Positions 21,943-28,679 of a DNA stretch of 28,679 bases are shown here, piece after piece; the first letter of the stretch is position 1; every line of letters starts with the position of its first letter. The stretch spans positions 1-28,679 of the forward strand of contig JBALVO010000044.1 of the NCBI GenBank assembly GCA_036961445.1, in the 5' to 3' direction. Both the position numbers and the translations under genes were made by a program. The notes below the pieces were generated by a model. It was not told the DNA's origin. It saw only the letters and a program-made list of their open reading frames with translations, and did no database searches. The DNA is from JBALVO01 sp036961445 (lineage in GTDB: Bacteria > Pseudomonadota > Gammaproteobacteria > Pseudomonadales > Halieaceae).

Positions 21943-23832
21943 ATGAGTCAATATACCGCCGAAGACATTGAAGTCCTTACGGGGCTGGAGCCGGTGCGCA
22001 AACGCCCGGGCATGTACACCGACACTACCCGACCTAATCATCTGGCACAGGAGGTTATCGATAACAGTGTTGACGAGGCCCTGGCCGGGCATGCTGACCA
22101 GATAGATGTGAGCCTCAACAAGGATGGCTCAGTCACTGTGTCGGATAATGGGCGTGGTATGCCGGTGGATATCCATCCGGAACAAGGTAAGCCCGGCGTG
22201 GAGGTGATACTCAGTACCTTGCACGCCGGGGGCAAGTTTTCTAACAAGACCTACGAGTTTAGCGGCGGCTTGCACGGTGTTGGCGTGTCAGTGGTTAACG
22301 CCCTGTCCAGGGAACTGGAGATTGTGATCCGCCGGGATGCGCAGGTCTACCGTATGACCTTTGGTGGCGGTGAGAAAAAAACCGATCTGGAAGTTATCGA
22401 CAGCTGTGGTAAGCGCAATACCGGGACGTCTTTGACGTTTACGCCGGATCCACAGTATTTTGATTCAATCAACTTTTCTGTATCCCGTTTACGCCACGTG
22501 TTGCGTGCCAAGGCTGTGTTGTGCCCTGGTCTGCGGGTCAAGTTTACAGATGAAAAAAAAGGCGAGTCTGATGAGTGGTATTACGAGGATGGACTCACTG
22601 ATTACCTGGCGGATGCCACCATCGACTTCCCGGTTATTCCCGAAGTGCCATTTGTAGGCAGCTTCAGTGGCAGTAAAGAAGCGGTCGATTGGGCGGTACA
22701 GTGGTTACCGGAGGGCGGCGAGGTCATTGCGGAGTCCTATGTCAACCTCATCCCCACCGCCCAGGGCGGCACCCATGTCAATGGTATGCGCACGGGTTTG
22801 CTGGACGCCATGCGCGAGTTTTGCGAGCTGCGTAGCTTGCTGCCCCGTGGGGTAAAGCTCGCTCCTGATGATATATGGGATCGATGCTGTTATGTGTTGT
22901 CCTCCAAGCTGGGTGATCCACAATTTTCCGGGCAAACCAAAGAACGTCTGTCGTCTCGTGAAGCAGCCGCTTTTGTTTCCGGTGTTGCCAAAGACGCCTT
23001 CAGTCTCTGGCTGAACCAGCATACGCAGGAAGCGGAAAAACTGGCTGATATGTGTATCAGCAATGCCCAGAGTCGATTGCGCACCGCCAAGAAAGTAACG
23101 CGCAAGAAGGTCACCGCCGGACCGGCGTTGCCGGGCAAGCTGGCGGATTGCTCGGGTGAAGATCCAGCGCGCGGCGAGCTGTTTCTGGTAGAGGGTGATT
23201 CAGCCGGAGGCTCGGCCAAGCAGGCGCGCAACCGGGAGTTTCAGGCTATCCTGCCGCTGCGCGGTAAAATTCTGAATACCTGGGAGGTAGACTCCCAGGA
23301 GATCCTGGCTTCCCAGGAGGTGCATAATATTTCCGTGGCAATGGGGATCGACCCGGTTAGCGATGATCTGTCTACTCTGCGCTATCATAAAATCTGCATT
23401 CTCGCGGATGCCGATTCCGACGGCTTGCATATTGCCACCTTGATCTGCGCCTTGTTTGTTCGTCACTTTCGGCCACTGGTAGCGGCGGGCCATGTGTTTG
23501 TAGCAATGCCTCCGCTGTATCGCATCGATGTGGGCAAGGAAGTATTTTACGCGCTGGATGAAGCTGAAAAGGAGGGTGTTCTGGATCGCATCGAGGCAGA
23601 GAAGAAAAAGGGTAAGGTCAATGTGCAGCGCTTCAAAGGCCTGGGTGAAATGAATCCCCTGCAGCTGCGTGAGACCACCATGGACCCGGACACGCGTCGC
23701 CTGGTGCGCCTGGTAATGGATCCGGGTGATGACACTGATAATATGTTGGATATGTTGTTGGCAAAAAAACGCGCTGCGGATCGCAAGGCCTGGCTGGAAG
23801 AAAAAGGCGACCTGGCACAAATGGCGTTATAA
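21943..23832 (+). CDS. parE: DNA topoisomerase IV subunit B (ParE)
   Basis: ParE is the ATPase subunit of topoisomerase IV, which with ParC decatenates daughter chromosomes. The 629-residue protein matches the usual length. It has the GHKL ATPase domain with EVIDNSVDEALAG (E37, N41), SDNGRGMPVD (D68) and GGLHGVGVSVVNALS. The TOPRIM domain has EGDSAGGSAKQARNR from about residue 417 and the acidic ADADSDG (D489, D491, D493); the C-terminal QRFKGLGEMNP signature is also present. The short length, without the extra GyrB insert, and the cpdA context favour ParE over GyrB. The ATG at 21943 has no strong SD. Confidence 0.96.
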   Translation: MSQYTAEDIEVLTGLEPVRKRPGMYTDTTRPNHLAQEVIDNSVDEALAGHADQIDVSLNKDGSVTVSDNGRGMPVDIHPEQGKPGVEVILSTLHAGGKFSNKTYEFSGGLHGVGVSVVNALSRELEIVIRRDAQVYRMTFGGGEKKTDLEVIDSCGKRNTGTSLTFTPDPQYFDSINFSVSRLRHVLRAKAVLCPGLRVKFTDEKKGESDEWYYEDGLTDYLADATIDFPVIPEVPFVGSFSGSKEAVDWAVQWLPEGGEVIAESYVNLIPTAQGGTHVNGMRTGLLDAMREFCELRSLLPRGVKLAPDDIWDRCCYVLSSKLGDPQFSGQTKERLSSREAAAFVSGVAKDAFSLWLNQHTQEAEKLADMCISNAQSRLRTAKKVTRKKVTAGPALPGKLADCSGEDPARGELFLVEGDSAGGSAKQARNREFQAILPLRGKILNTWEVDSQEILASQEVHNISVAMGIDPVSDDLSTLRYHKICILADADSDGLHIATLICALFVRHFRPLVAAGHVFVAMPPLYRIDVGKEVFYALDEAEKEGVLDRIEAEKKKGKVNVQRFKGLGEMNPLQLRETTMDPDTRRLVRLVMDPGDDTDNMLDMLLAKKRAADRKAWLEEKGDLAQMAL

Positions 23833-23858
23833 TCGGTAGCTGAACAAGGAGCAGTGCG

Positions 23859-24455
23859 ATGCACGACAGACTGAAACTCAATACTTTGCTGGTGGTGTTT
23901 GCGTTACTGCTTCCGGGCAGTGCTGCATTGGCGCAGTGGGAGCTGGATAATACCAGGTCCACGGTCAATTTCGTTTCTATCAAGAATGACAGTGTAGCGG
24001 AGATACACAGTTTCTCGTCACTGGTGGGCTACATTGGCCTCGATGGCAAGGTCCAGCTGGGTATTGACCTGGGTAGCGTTGAAACCCTGGTGCCCATCCG
24101 CAATGAGCGTATGCGGGAACTCCTGTTCGAGACGGTAACATTCCCGTCGGCGAATATCAGTGCGCAGGTAGACCCGACGATCATTGCCACGGTCGCCCAA
24201 GGGGGCGTGGTGACCACCGATCTGCCAGTGACGCTGTCGTTGCACGGCCAGGAAAAGAGCCTGACGATTCCGGTTGTTGTGGTGGGGGAAGGAGACAGTC
24301 GCTTGCGTGTACTTAGCTCGCGGCCCGTGCTGATTAACGCAGCGGATTTCTCCCTGGACGGAGGTATCACCGCCCTGCGTGAAATCGCTGGCCTTAAATC
24401 CATCAATACCGCGGTACCTGTAACCCTGCAGTTGCTATTTGTTCCAGCCCTTTAG
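23859..24455 (+). CDS. YceI-family periplasmic lipid-binding-like protein
   Basis: A 198-residue YceI-family protein. YceI proteins are secreted lipocalin-like beta barrels that bind isoprenoid or polyprenoid lipids. The first 25 residues form a clear signal peptide, with likely cleavage after GSAALA before QWELD. The mature protein starts with the family pattern W-x-LD-x-x-S-x-V-x-F and has FPSANI and the VTLSLHGQEKSLTIPVVV strand region, but no DGLRE-style glycine-rich stretch that I can match. AAGGAG lies seven bases upstream of the ATG and the gene starts 26 bases after parE, so it may be read from parE transcripts. No lipid ligand can be inferred. Confidence 0.86.
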   Translation: MHDRLKLNTLLVVFALLLPGSAALAQWELDNTRSTVNFVSIKNDSVAEIHSFSSLVGYIGLDGKVQLGIDLGSVETLVPIRNERMRELLFETVTFPSANISAQVDPTIIATVAQGGVVTTDLPVTLSLHGQEKSLTIPVVVVGEGDSRLRVLSSRPVLINAADFSLDGGITALREIAGLKSINTAVPVTLQLLFVPAL

Positions 24456-24492
24456 TGGTATAGACAGCTCTGGTGGCCCTGCCTAATATTGT

Positions 24493-24511
24493 GTGCTTAT
24501 CATATTAGCAC
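24493..24511. promoter_or_regulatory. imperfect palindrome before the amidotransferase gene
   Basis: GTGCT (24493-24497) and AGCAC (24507-24511) flank an AT-rich centre; seven of nine positions pair. It lies 56 bases upstream of the amidotransferase start and could be an operator or a weak terminator for the YceI gene. Confidence 0.3.
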
Positions 24512-24566
24512 CGTGGATGAGGCCTGCGCCCGTCCGTCCTGATCAACATTACCATGCGGATTTACG

Positions 24567-25274
24567 ATGAAACTGGGTATATTAAAAACAGATACGGTAA
24601 GGCCTGAGTGGGTCTCCGAGTTCGGAGAATATCCGGATATGTTCATAGCGCTGCTGGGGCAACTGGACCCCGCTCTGGAGTTTAAGCTCTATGATGTGGA
24701 GCAGCAGCAGTACCCGGCCGATATTGATGAAGTCGACGCTTACTTAATTACCGGTAGTAAATCCAGCGTGTATGACGACAAGCCATGGATCGCCACACTG
24801 ATGGACTTTGTGCGCGAACTGGATCGACGGCACAAAAAAATAGTGGGCATTTGTTTTGGTCATCAATTGGTTGCCCAGGCATTGGGGGGTAAAACCGAGA
24901 AATCATCCAATGGTTGGGGGGTTGGCCTGCACACCCACCAGTTCACCACGACGCCGCCATGGCACGACCAGGGTGATCCGGGTTTTAGTATTATTGTCAG
25001 TCATCAGGATCAGGTGGTACAAAACGCCAGTGGCGCAAGAGTGCTGGCGGGTAGTGAATTTTGTGAAAACGCGGTGTGTCAGGTTGGTGATCATATCCTG
25101 ACGTTCCAGGGGCACCCTGAGTTTGTACCTGGCTACTCCCGGGAAATTATGAATTTCAGGCGCGAGACCATCGGTGAAGAGGTTTACGCTGCAGGGATGG
25201 CATCACTGGTGAGCGAGCCGGAGGGGCGCCGGGTAGCGCATTGGATTCTCAATTTCCTGCGGGGTGAGCCTTAG
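24567..25274 (+). CDS. class I glutamine amidotransferase-like protein (GMP-synthase type)
   Basis: A 235-residue stand-alone class I glutamine amidotransferase domain. The nucleophile is C96 in VGICFGHQLVAQALGG, and the partner residues H183 and E185 are in FQGHPEFVPGY. An ITGSKSSVYDD oxyanion-type loop is also present. Proteins of this kind hydrolyse glutamine, or related gamma-glutamyl amides, and are often labelled GMP synthase-like although they lack the synthase domain; the real substrate is not known. The start ATG 24567 gives the conserved MKLGILKTD N terminus. The gene ends the plus-strand run and is followed by a hairpin. Confidence 0.85.
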   Translation: MKLGILKTDTVRPEWVSEFGEYPDMFIALLGQLDPALEFKLYDVEQQQYPADIDEVDAYLITGSKSSVYDDKPWIATLMDFVRELDRRHKKIVGICFGHQLVAQALGGKTEKSSNGWGVGLHTHQFTTTPPWHDQGDPGFSIIVSHQDQVVQNASGARVLAGSEFCENAVCQVGDHILTFQGHPEFVPGYSREIMNFRRETIGEEVYAAGMASLVSEPEGRRVAHWILNFLRGEP

Positions 25275-25275
25275 C

Positions 25276-25296
25276 CCCTGACCATTGCTGTCAGGG
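25276..25296. terminator. hairpin between the convergent amidotransferase and STAS genes
   Basis: Perfect seven-base arms CCCTGAC (25276-25282) and GTCAGGG (25290-25296) with a seven-base loop lie directly after the amidotransferase stop. No T tract follows on either strand, so it could stop transcription from both sides only weakly, or protect 3' ends. Confidence 0.5.
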
Positions 25297-25309
25297 TCTA
25301 AACAGGCAG

Positions 25310-25684
25310 CTATTGCCCGCGTACCTGTTCCTGCATAGAGTCGAGGTAGTCGTCCAGTTCCTGGTCGTTGGCAAACACAGCCATATCGGGCAGTGCCTTT
25401 AAAATTTCAAAGACCTTGTCGATATGGGGCTTGCGATTGGCGGCCGCCAGGCGATGTCCCGCCGACTTGGTTTGCTTGGCCGCCTTGAAAATAACGCGCA
25501 GGCCGGCAGAACTAATGTATTCAAGGTCTTTCATATCCAGTACCGTCAGGCGGTGGCCTCCGGCAACCACTTTTTGCAGTTGTTGTTCAAAACCCGGTGC
25601 CGTATCTGTATTTAGTGCACCTGTTAACGCGACACGCGCTACTGAATTTTCTTCGTCGATGGAGACTGTGGTTTTCAAGTCCAT
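25310..25684 (-). CDS. STAS-domain anti-sigma factor antagonist
   Basis: A 124-residue STAS protein of the SpoIIAA/RsbV type, which takes part in partner switching: it binds a HATPase-type anti-sigma kinase when unphosphorylated. The characteristic segment VLDMKDLEYISSAGLRVIF places the phosphorylatable serine at residue 59, by alignment with the DSSGL motif of SpoIIAA. The gene lies 48 bases downstream of the SpoIIE-type phosphatase gene on the same strand, so the phosphatase probably dephosphorylates it. No cognate sigma factor is visible in the window, so the output target is not known. Confidence 0.9.
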   Translation of the reverse strand: MDLKTTVSIDEENSVARVALTGALNTDTAPGFEQQLQKVVAGGHRLTVLDMKDLEYISSAGLRVIFKAAKQTKSAGHRLAAANRKPHIDKVFEILKALPDMAVFANDQELDDYLDSMQEQVRGQ

Positions 25685-25732
25685 GATAACAGGGGCCTCT
25701 TAGTTTATTGTTCTTCCAGTTCCGGCGCAGGA

Positions 25733-28096
25733 TCAGCTTATTGTGCCCTCGGATACTGATTTAGTGACTCGCAGCACGTTGTGCCCATCTATACGCTGAT
25801 AGACCTGCTCGTCGGTCAATTCTGTTACCAAGTGTACACCAAGACCACCGATCTCGGCAGATTCTATGTCTGTGCCCAGAGGAGAGCGAATGGCATCTAC
25901 CAGAGGGTTGAACGCAATGCCCTGATCCCGTATTTCCAGGCTTATACTGGAGGCGCTAACCTCCACTTTAACGTCGATGATGCCCTCGGGGGTTAAACCA
26001 CCGTATTTGTCGATATTGGTGATGATTTCTTCTGTGACCAGAGCGAGTACCATATGGGTATCTTCGGGTGCGCCCAAGGACTCCAGGGCTTGTTGCAGCC
26101 AGTCCAGTGCCCGGGTGGTCAGGTGTTCAGCCGTGGTAAAACTCGTTGCCGCTTGTTCTGGCTTTGTCGTGCTGGTCAGCTCATCAGGCTTGAGTTGTAG
26201 CAACATCAGGGTAATGTCATCCGATTGTGCGGTGGTCCCAGCGTGCTTATCTATCGCCGCAAATATCGCCAAGCCTGCTGCGTCGATGGCTGCCATCGCG
26301 GTTTTTGCCAGGCAGCGATTAAACCCATCAAAGCCGAACATCTCGGCCTTCTCGTTAAAGGACTCGTCAATGCCGTCAGTGTAAATGGCCAGGCGGTCTC
26401 CCGCTGCCAGTTGCAGTGTGTTGGTGGCATATTGCAAATTCGTTGCCAGCCCCACAGCCGGGCCATCATCCTGATCTATCACGGTAACGGCCCCCGCGCG
26501 CAGCAGACTGGGGGCTGTATGGCCGGCGCTGGCGAAGCGCAATTGCAGGTTGTTCAGGTCCAGTACGCCCAGGAACAGAGTGACGAACATGCAGTTATCA
26601 TTGCCAGCTTCCAGGGCGTTGTTGAGCTGCGCCATGGCCGCGGCAGGCTCGGTTTCTGCGCTGGCCATCTGCTGGATAAGACTGATCGCTTTTGCCATAA
26701 ATAGTGCGGCAGGTACGCCTTTATCTGAAACATCACCTACTGCGATAAATAGCTGGTTGTTGCTGCGGTAGTAGCTGTAAAGGTCACCCCCCACAGATTT
26801 CGCCGGACGCACTTTGGCCCACAGCCCGTATTCCTGGTGTAGATCTATCGCCTCGCCGCCCTGGGGTAGCATGGACATTTGTATTTCACTGGCTGCGGCT
26901 AGTTCACCCTCTACCCGGCTGCGACTAGCGGTAGCAGTTTCCAGATCTGCAATGTAGGACTTGAGGTCTGTTTTCATGGCCGTAAACGAGCGCAACAGTC
27001 TGGCGATTTCATCATCGCCTTTTGCTGTGGGCATCGCCGTATCGAGGTCACCACGTGCCATACGGTCACTAGCGAGAGCGAGAGCGGTGAGCGGACCGGT
27101 AATTCTGCGCGTCACGCTATACACCGCCAGGGACATAAATAGCAGTGTGGCCAGTCCCAGGATCGCTGATTTGGCCTGGAACTTGCGCAGGGGAGTGAGT
27201 ATTTCCTGTTCGGAGTAAAGAACCGCGACCGGCCAACCAGTGGATTTCAGGCTCCCCATTCGGATGATGCATTTTCCAGCTATTTCCGGGCATTCCAGTT
27301 GCCGCGTAATGTTTTGCCCGGCAAGGGCTGAAGTAAACATCGCCTGCCATGCAGGGTTATCCAGCTCGTCAGAATGCGCTTCGGAATAGTGGCGCATAAT
27401 ATTGTCTGGATTTCTGCCGCTGAGGATGATGCCGGTGCGACTGAGCATTGTCGCATAGCCGCTGTTGCCCAGTTTCAAGCGCTTTAGATAGTGTTGCAGT
27501 TCGTCAAGCGCAAGATCAGCAGTAACCACCGCATAGAGAAACCGCTGGTTGCGCTCGTCCAATCGATAGACGGGTACGGCAAAAGTGGTCATCAATATTC
27601 CGCCGCCACCTTCATCAAAATACGGATCCGCCCAGTTGGCCTTGCCAGCGGCCACAGTGTCTGCGTACCAGGGTTGGGCGCGGTAATTGTATTGTTGGTC
27701 GGCGAGGTCGGCATAGGTCAGGATGCCGTCCTTGTGGTAGTAATAAGGTGCGAAGCCCAAAGGGTTGTCTACTTGCGCCGGGTCAAGCGCTATGCTGGCG
27801 CCAAAAATGTCCTCGTTATTTTCGACAATATCCTTGAGCATTTGCTCCAGTCCCGGCTGGGTGTAGCTGCGCTGCTCCAGGATGCGCGCCAGAAACAGGG
27901 TAGAGCCCTCCACGCCGTCCAGCAGATTTTCCAGGTCGATGATCACCGAGCCGATGGTCTCCTGAGATTCCACACGCAGTCGTTCGAGGATGCTGTCACG
28001 TGACAATCGATAGTCCACCAGCATGCCGACACCAATAATCAGGGTCGCACACAGGGTGAGCAATACGATGAGTCGTGTGGTGATGCTCCTGGACAT
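25733..28096 (-). CDS. membrane sensor SpoIIE-type phosphatase with C-terminal anti-sigma-like HATPase domain
   Basis: A 787-residue multidomain regulator. A first membrane helix (about residues 7-28) and a second (about 309-328) flank a periplasmic double-Cache-like sensor domain (about 33-303). A HAMP domain (about 326-383) and a short coiled coil follow. Then comes a PP2C/SpoIIE serine phosphatase domain (about 408-635) with metal-binding D438 in VGGDLYSYY, D455 and D458 in GDVSDKG, D574 in YTDGIDE and SDDITL. Last is a HATPase_c_2 domain (about 655-787) with the N box EEIITNIDKYGG, the D724 motif DQGIAFNP and the GGLGVHLV box. Both opposing activities of a partner switch thus sit in one protein. 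ATG 28096 was chosen; the longer frame adds 47 residues before the membrane helix. Confidence 0.9.
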   Translation of the reverse strand: MSRSITTRLIVLLTLCATLIIGVGMLVDYRLSRDSILERLRVESQETIGSVIIDLENLLDGVEGSTLFLARILEQRSYTQPGLEQMLKDIVENNEDIFGASIALDPAQVDNPLGFAPYYYHKDGILTYADLADQQYNYRAQPWYADTVAAGKANWADPYFDEGGGGILMTTFAVPVYRLDERNQRFLYAVVTADLALDELQHYLKRLKLGNSGYATMLSRTGIILSGRNPDNIMRHYSEAHSDELDNPAWQAMFTSALAGQNITRQLECPEIAGKCIIRMGSLKSTGWPVAVLYSEQEILTPLRKFQAKSAILGLATLLFMSLAVYSVTRRITGPLTALALASDRMARGDLDTAMPTAKGDDEIARLLRSFTAMKTDLKSYIADLETATASRSRVEGELAAASEIQMSMLPQGGEAIDLHQEYGLWAKVRPAKSVGGDLYSYYRSNNQLFIAVGDVSDKGVPAALFMAKAISLIQQMASAETEPAAAMAQLNNALEAGNDNCMFVTLFLGVLDLNNLQLRFASAGHTAPSLLRAGAVTVIDQDDGPAVGLATNLQYATNTLQLAAGDRLAIYTDGIDESFNEKAEMFGFDGFNRCLAKTAMAAIDAAGLAIFAAIDKHAGTTAQSDDITLMLLQLKPDELTSTTKPEQAATSFTTAEHLTTRALDWLQQALESLGAPEDTHMVLALVTEEIITNIDKYGGLTPEGIIDVKVEVSASSISLEIRDQGIAFNPLVDAIRSPLGTDIESAEIGGLGVHLVTELTDEQVYQRIDGHNVLRVTKSVSEGTIS

Positions 28097-28118
28097 ATCT
28101 GGCAGTTCCTGTGCCCGA

Positions 28119-28559
28119 CTACCAGCTACCGGTATTTGCCATTGACGCCCAGGGCTCCTGTGCCGGGAGGTTTTCCCCGGCCTGCAAAAGCTCAATAGAG
28201 ATACCGTCTGGCGAGCGGATAAAGGCCATATGACCATCTCTGGGTGGCCGGTTAATGATGACGCCCTTGTCCATTAGTGACTGGCACAGCTCGTAGATAT
28301 TATCTACGCGATAGGCCAGGTGGCCAAAATTGCGGCCGCTGTCGTATTCCTCGCTGTCCCAGTTCCAGGTGATCTCCAGCAGCGGGCTTTGGCCTTCTGC
28401 GGCGCGCTCTACATCGTCCGGGGCGGCCAGGAATACCAGGGAAAAACGACCCGCCTCGCTGTCGTAGCGATTGACCTGAACCAGCCCCAGTTTGTCGCAG
28501 TAAAAATCCAGGGTTTCGTCCAGGTCACGTGCTCGCACCATGGTATGCAGGTATTTCAT
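28119..28559 (-). CDS. gloA: lactoylglutathione lyase / glyoxalase I-like VOC protein
   Basis: Glyoxalase I converts the methylglyoxal-glutathione hemithioacetal to S-lactoylglutathione. The 146-residue VOC-fold protein has the expected metal ligands: H5 in YLHTMVRARDLD, E62 in LLEITWNW, H80 in FGHLAYRVDNI and E123 in SIELLQ. FYCDKLGL and RSPDG are further family motifs. The 22-base spacing to the phosphatase gene suggests co-transcription. Other VOC enzymes of similar shape cannot be excluded. Confidence 0.87.
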   Translation of the reverse strand: MKYLHTMVRARDLDETLDFYCDKLGLVQVNRYDSEAGRFSLVFLAAPDDVERAAEGQSPLLEITWNWDSEEYDSGRNFGHLAYRVDNIYELCQSLMDKGVIINRPPRDGHMAFIRSPDGISIELLQAGENLPAQEPWASMANTGSW

Positions 28560-28596
28560 AGGCTATTTCCCAGTGTGTAATTTCAGCTCACAGCAA

Positions 28597-28619
28597 AACG
28601 GGATGCGTTGCATCCCGTT
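28597..28619 (-). terminator. Rho-independent terminator at the right edge (minus strand)
   Basis: Perfect ten-base arms AACGGGATGC (28597-28606) and GCATCCCGTT (28610-28619) enclose a three-base loop. On the minus strand the stem is followed by TTTT, so it would end transcription arriving from a gene to the right of the window, just upstream of gloA. It is the best-shaped terminator in the window. Confidence 0.65.
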
Positions 28620-28679
28620 GGCCATAGTAGAAGTGTGTGAGCGGACTGACAAGCCCGCTGGTGAAGAGCGCTAACTGCG

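Noticed and set aside
23200..23820. Long minus-strand open frame (206 codons) across the 3' part of parE
   Set aside because: It is fully inside the conserved TOPRIM region of parE and its product has no recognisable motif.
28097..28237. N-terminal extension of 47 residues on the SpoIIE-type phosphatase
   Set aside because: It would overlap gloA and place an Arg/Ser-rich stretch before the first membrane helix; ATG 28096 has an AGGA upstream and gives a normal membrane-anchored N terminus.

Overview
This window is chromosomal DNA from a gammaproteobacterium. The best guess is a marine Cellvibrionales/Halieaceae-type or Pseudomonas-related organism. That rests on two blocks of conserved gene order recalled from memory: waaF-waaC-waaG-waaP near hldE and waaA, as in the Pseudomonas lipopolysaccharide (LPS) core region, and a divergent tolC / yqiB-cpdA-parE block, as in enteric bacteria and Pseudomonas. 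The lineage is inference; no rRNA or other phylogenetic marker beyond parE is present. No tRNA, rRNA, IS element, prophage or CRISPR array was seen.

Layout. (1) 1-4650, plus strand: a tightly overlapping LPS inner-core operon of waaF (5' end outside the window), waaC, waaG, waaP and a second LPS-kinase-fold gene. (2) 4647-6205, minus strand: a third LPS-kinase-fold gene followed by a PAPS-dependent sulfotransferase. (3) 6398-9803: the four dTDP-L-rhamnose genes, split into two convergent pairs, rfbD-rfbB (+) and rfbA-rfbC (-). (4) 10158-13787: an accessory cassette of a GT4 glycosyltransferase, a SAM methyltransferase and an uncharacterised six-hairpin-like protein (+), with a second SAM methyltransferase (-). 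(5) 13984-18820: bifunctional hldE (+), a minus-strand pair of FAD oxidoreductase and aldo/keto reductase, and Kdo transferase waaA (+). (6) 18886-25274: tolC (-), then yqiB, cpdA, parE, a YceI-family protein and a class I glutamine amidotransferase (+). (7) 25310-28559, minus strand: glyoxalase gloA, a membrane-bound SpoIIE-type phosphatase/anti-sigma-like kinase and a STAS antagonist.

Functionally, about the first 19 kb is devoted to the cell envelope. HldE makes the activated heptose used by WaaC and WaaF, WaaA adds Kdo to lipid A, WaaG extends the core, and three kinase-fold proteins probably phosphorylate or otherwise charge it. The sulfotransferase and rhamnose genes suggest further decoration. 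The GT4/methyltransferase/six-hairpin/methyltransferase cassette is the least explained part and the best candidate for an undescribed surface-glycan modification system. The right-hand part is housekeeping (topoisomerase IV, cAMP phosphodiesterase) plus a stand-alone partner-switching signalling module.

The window changes strand often, and several convergent pairs overlap, abut or are only a few bases apart. Terminators are therefore scarce, and most regulatory signals lie in the short divergent regions.
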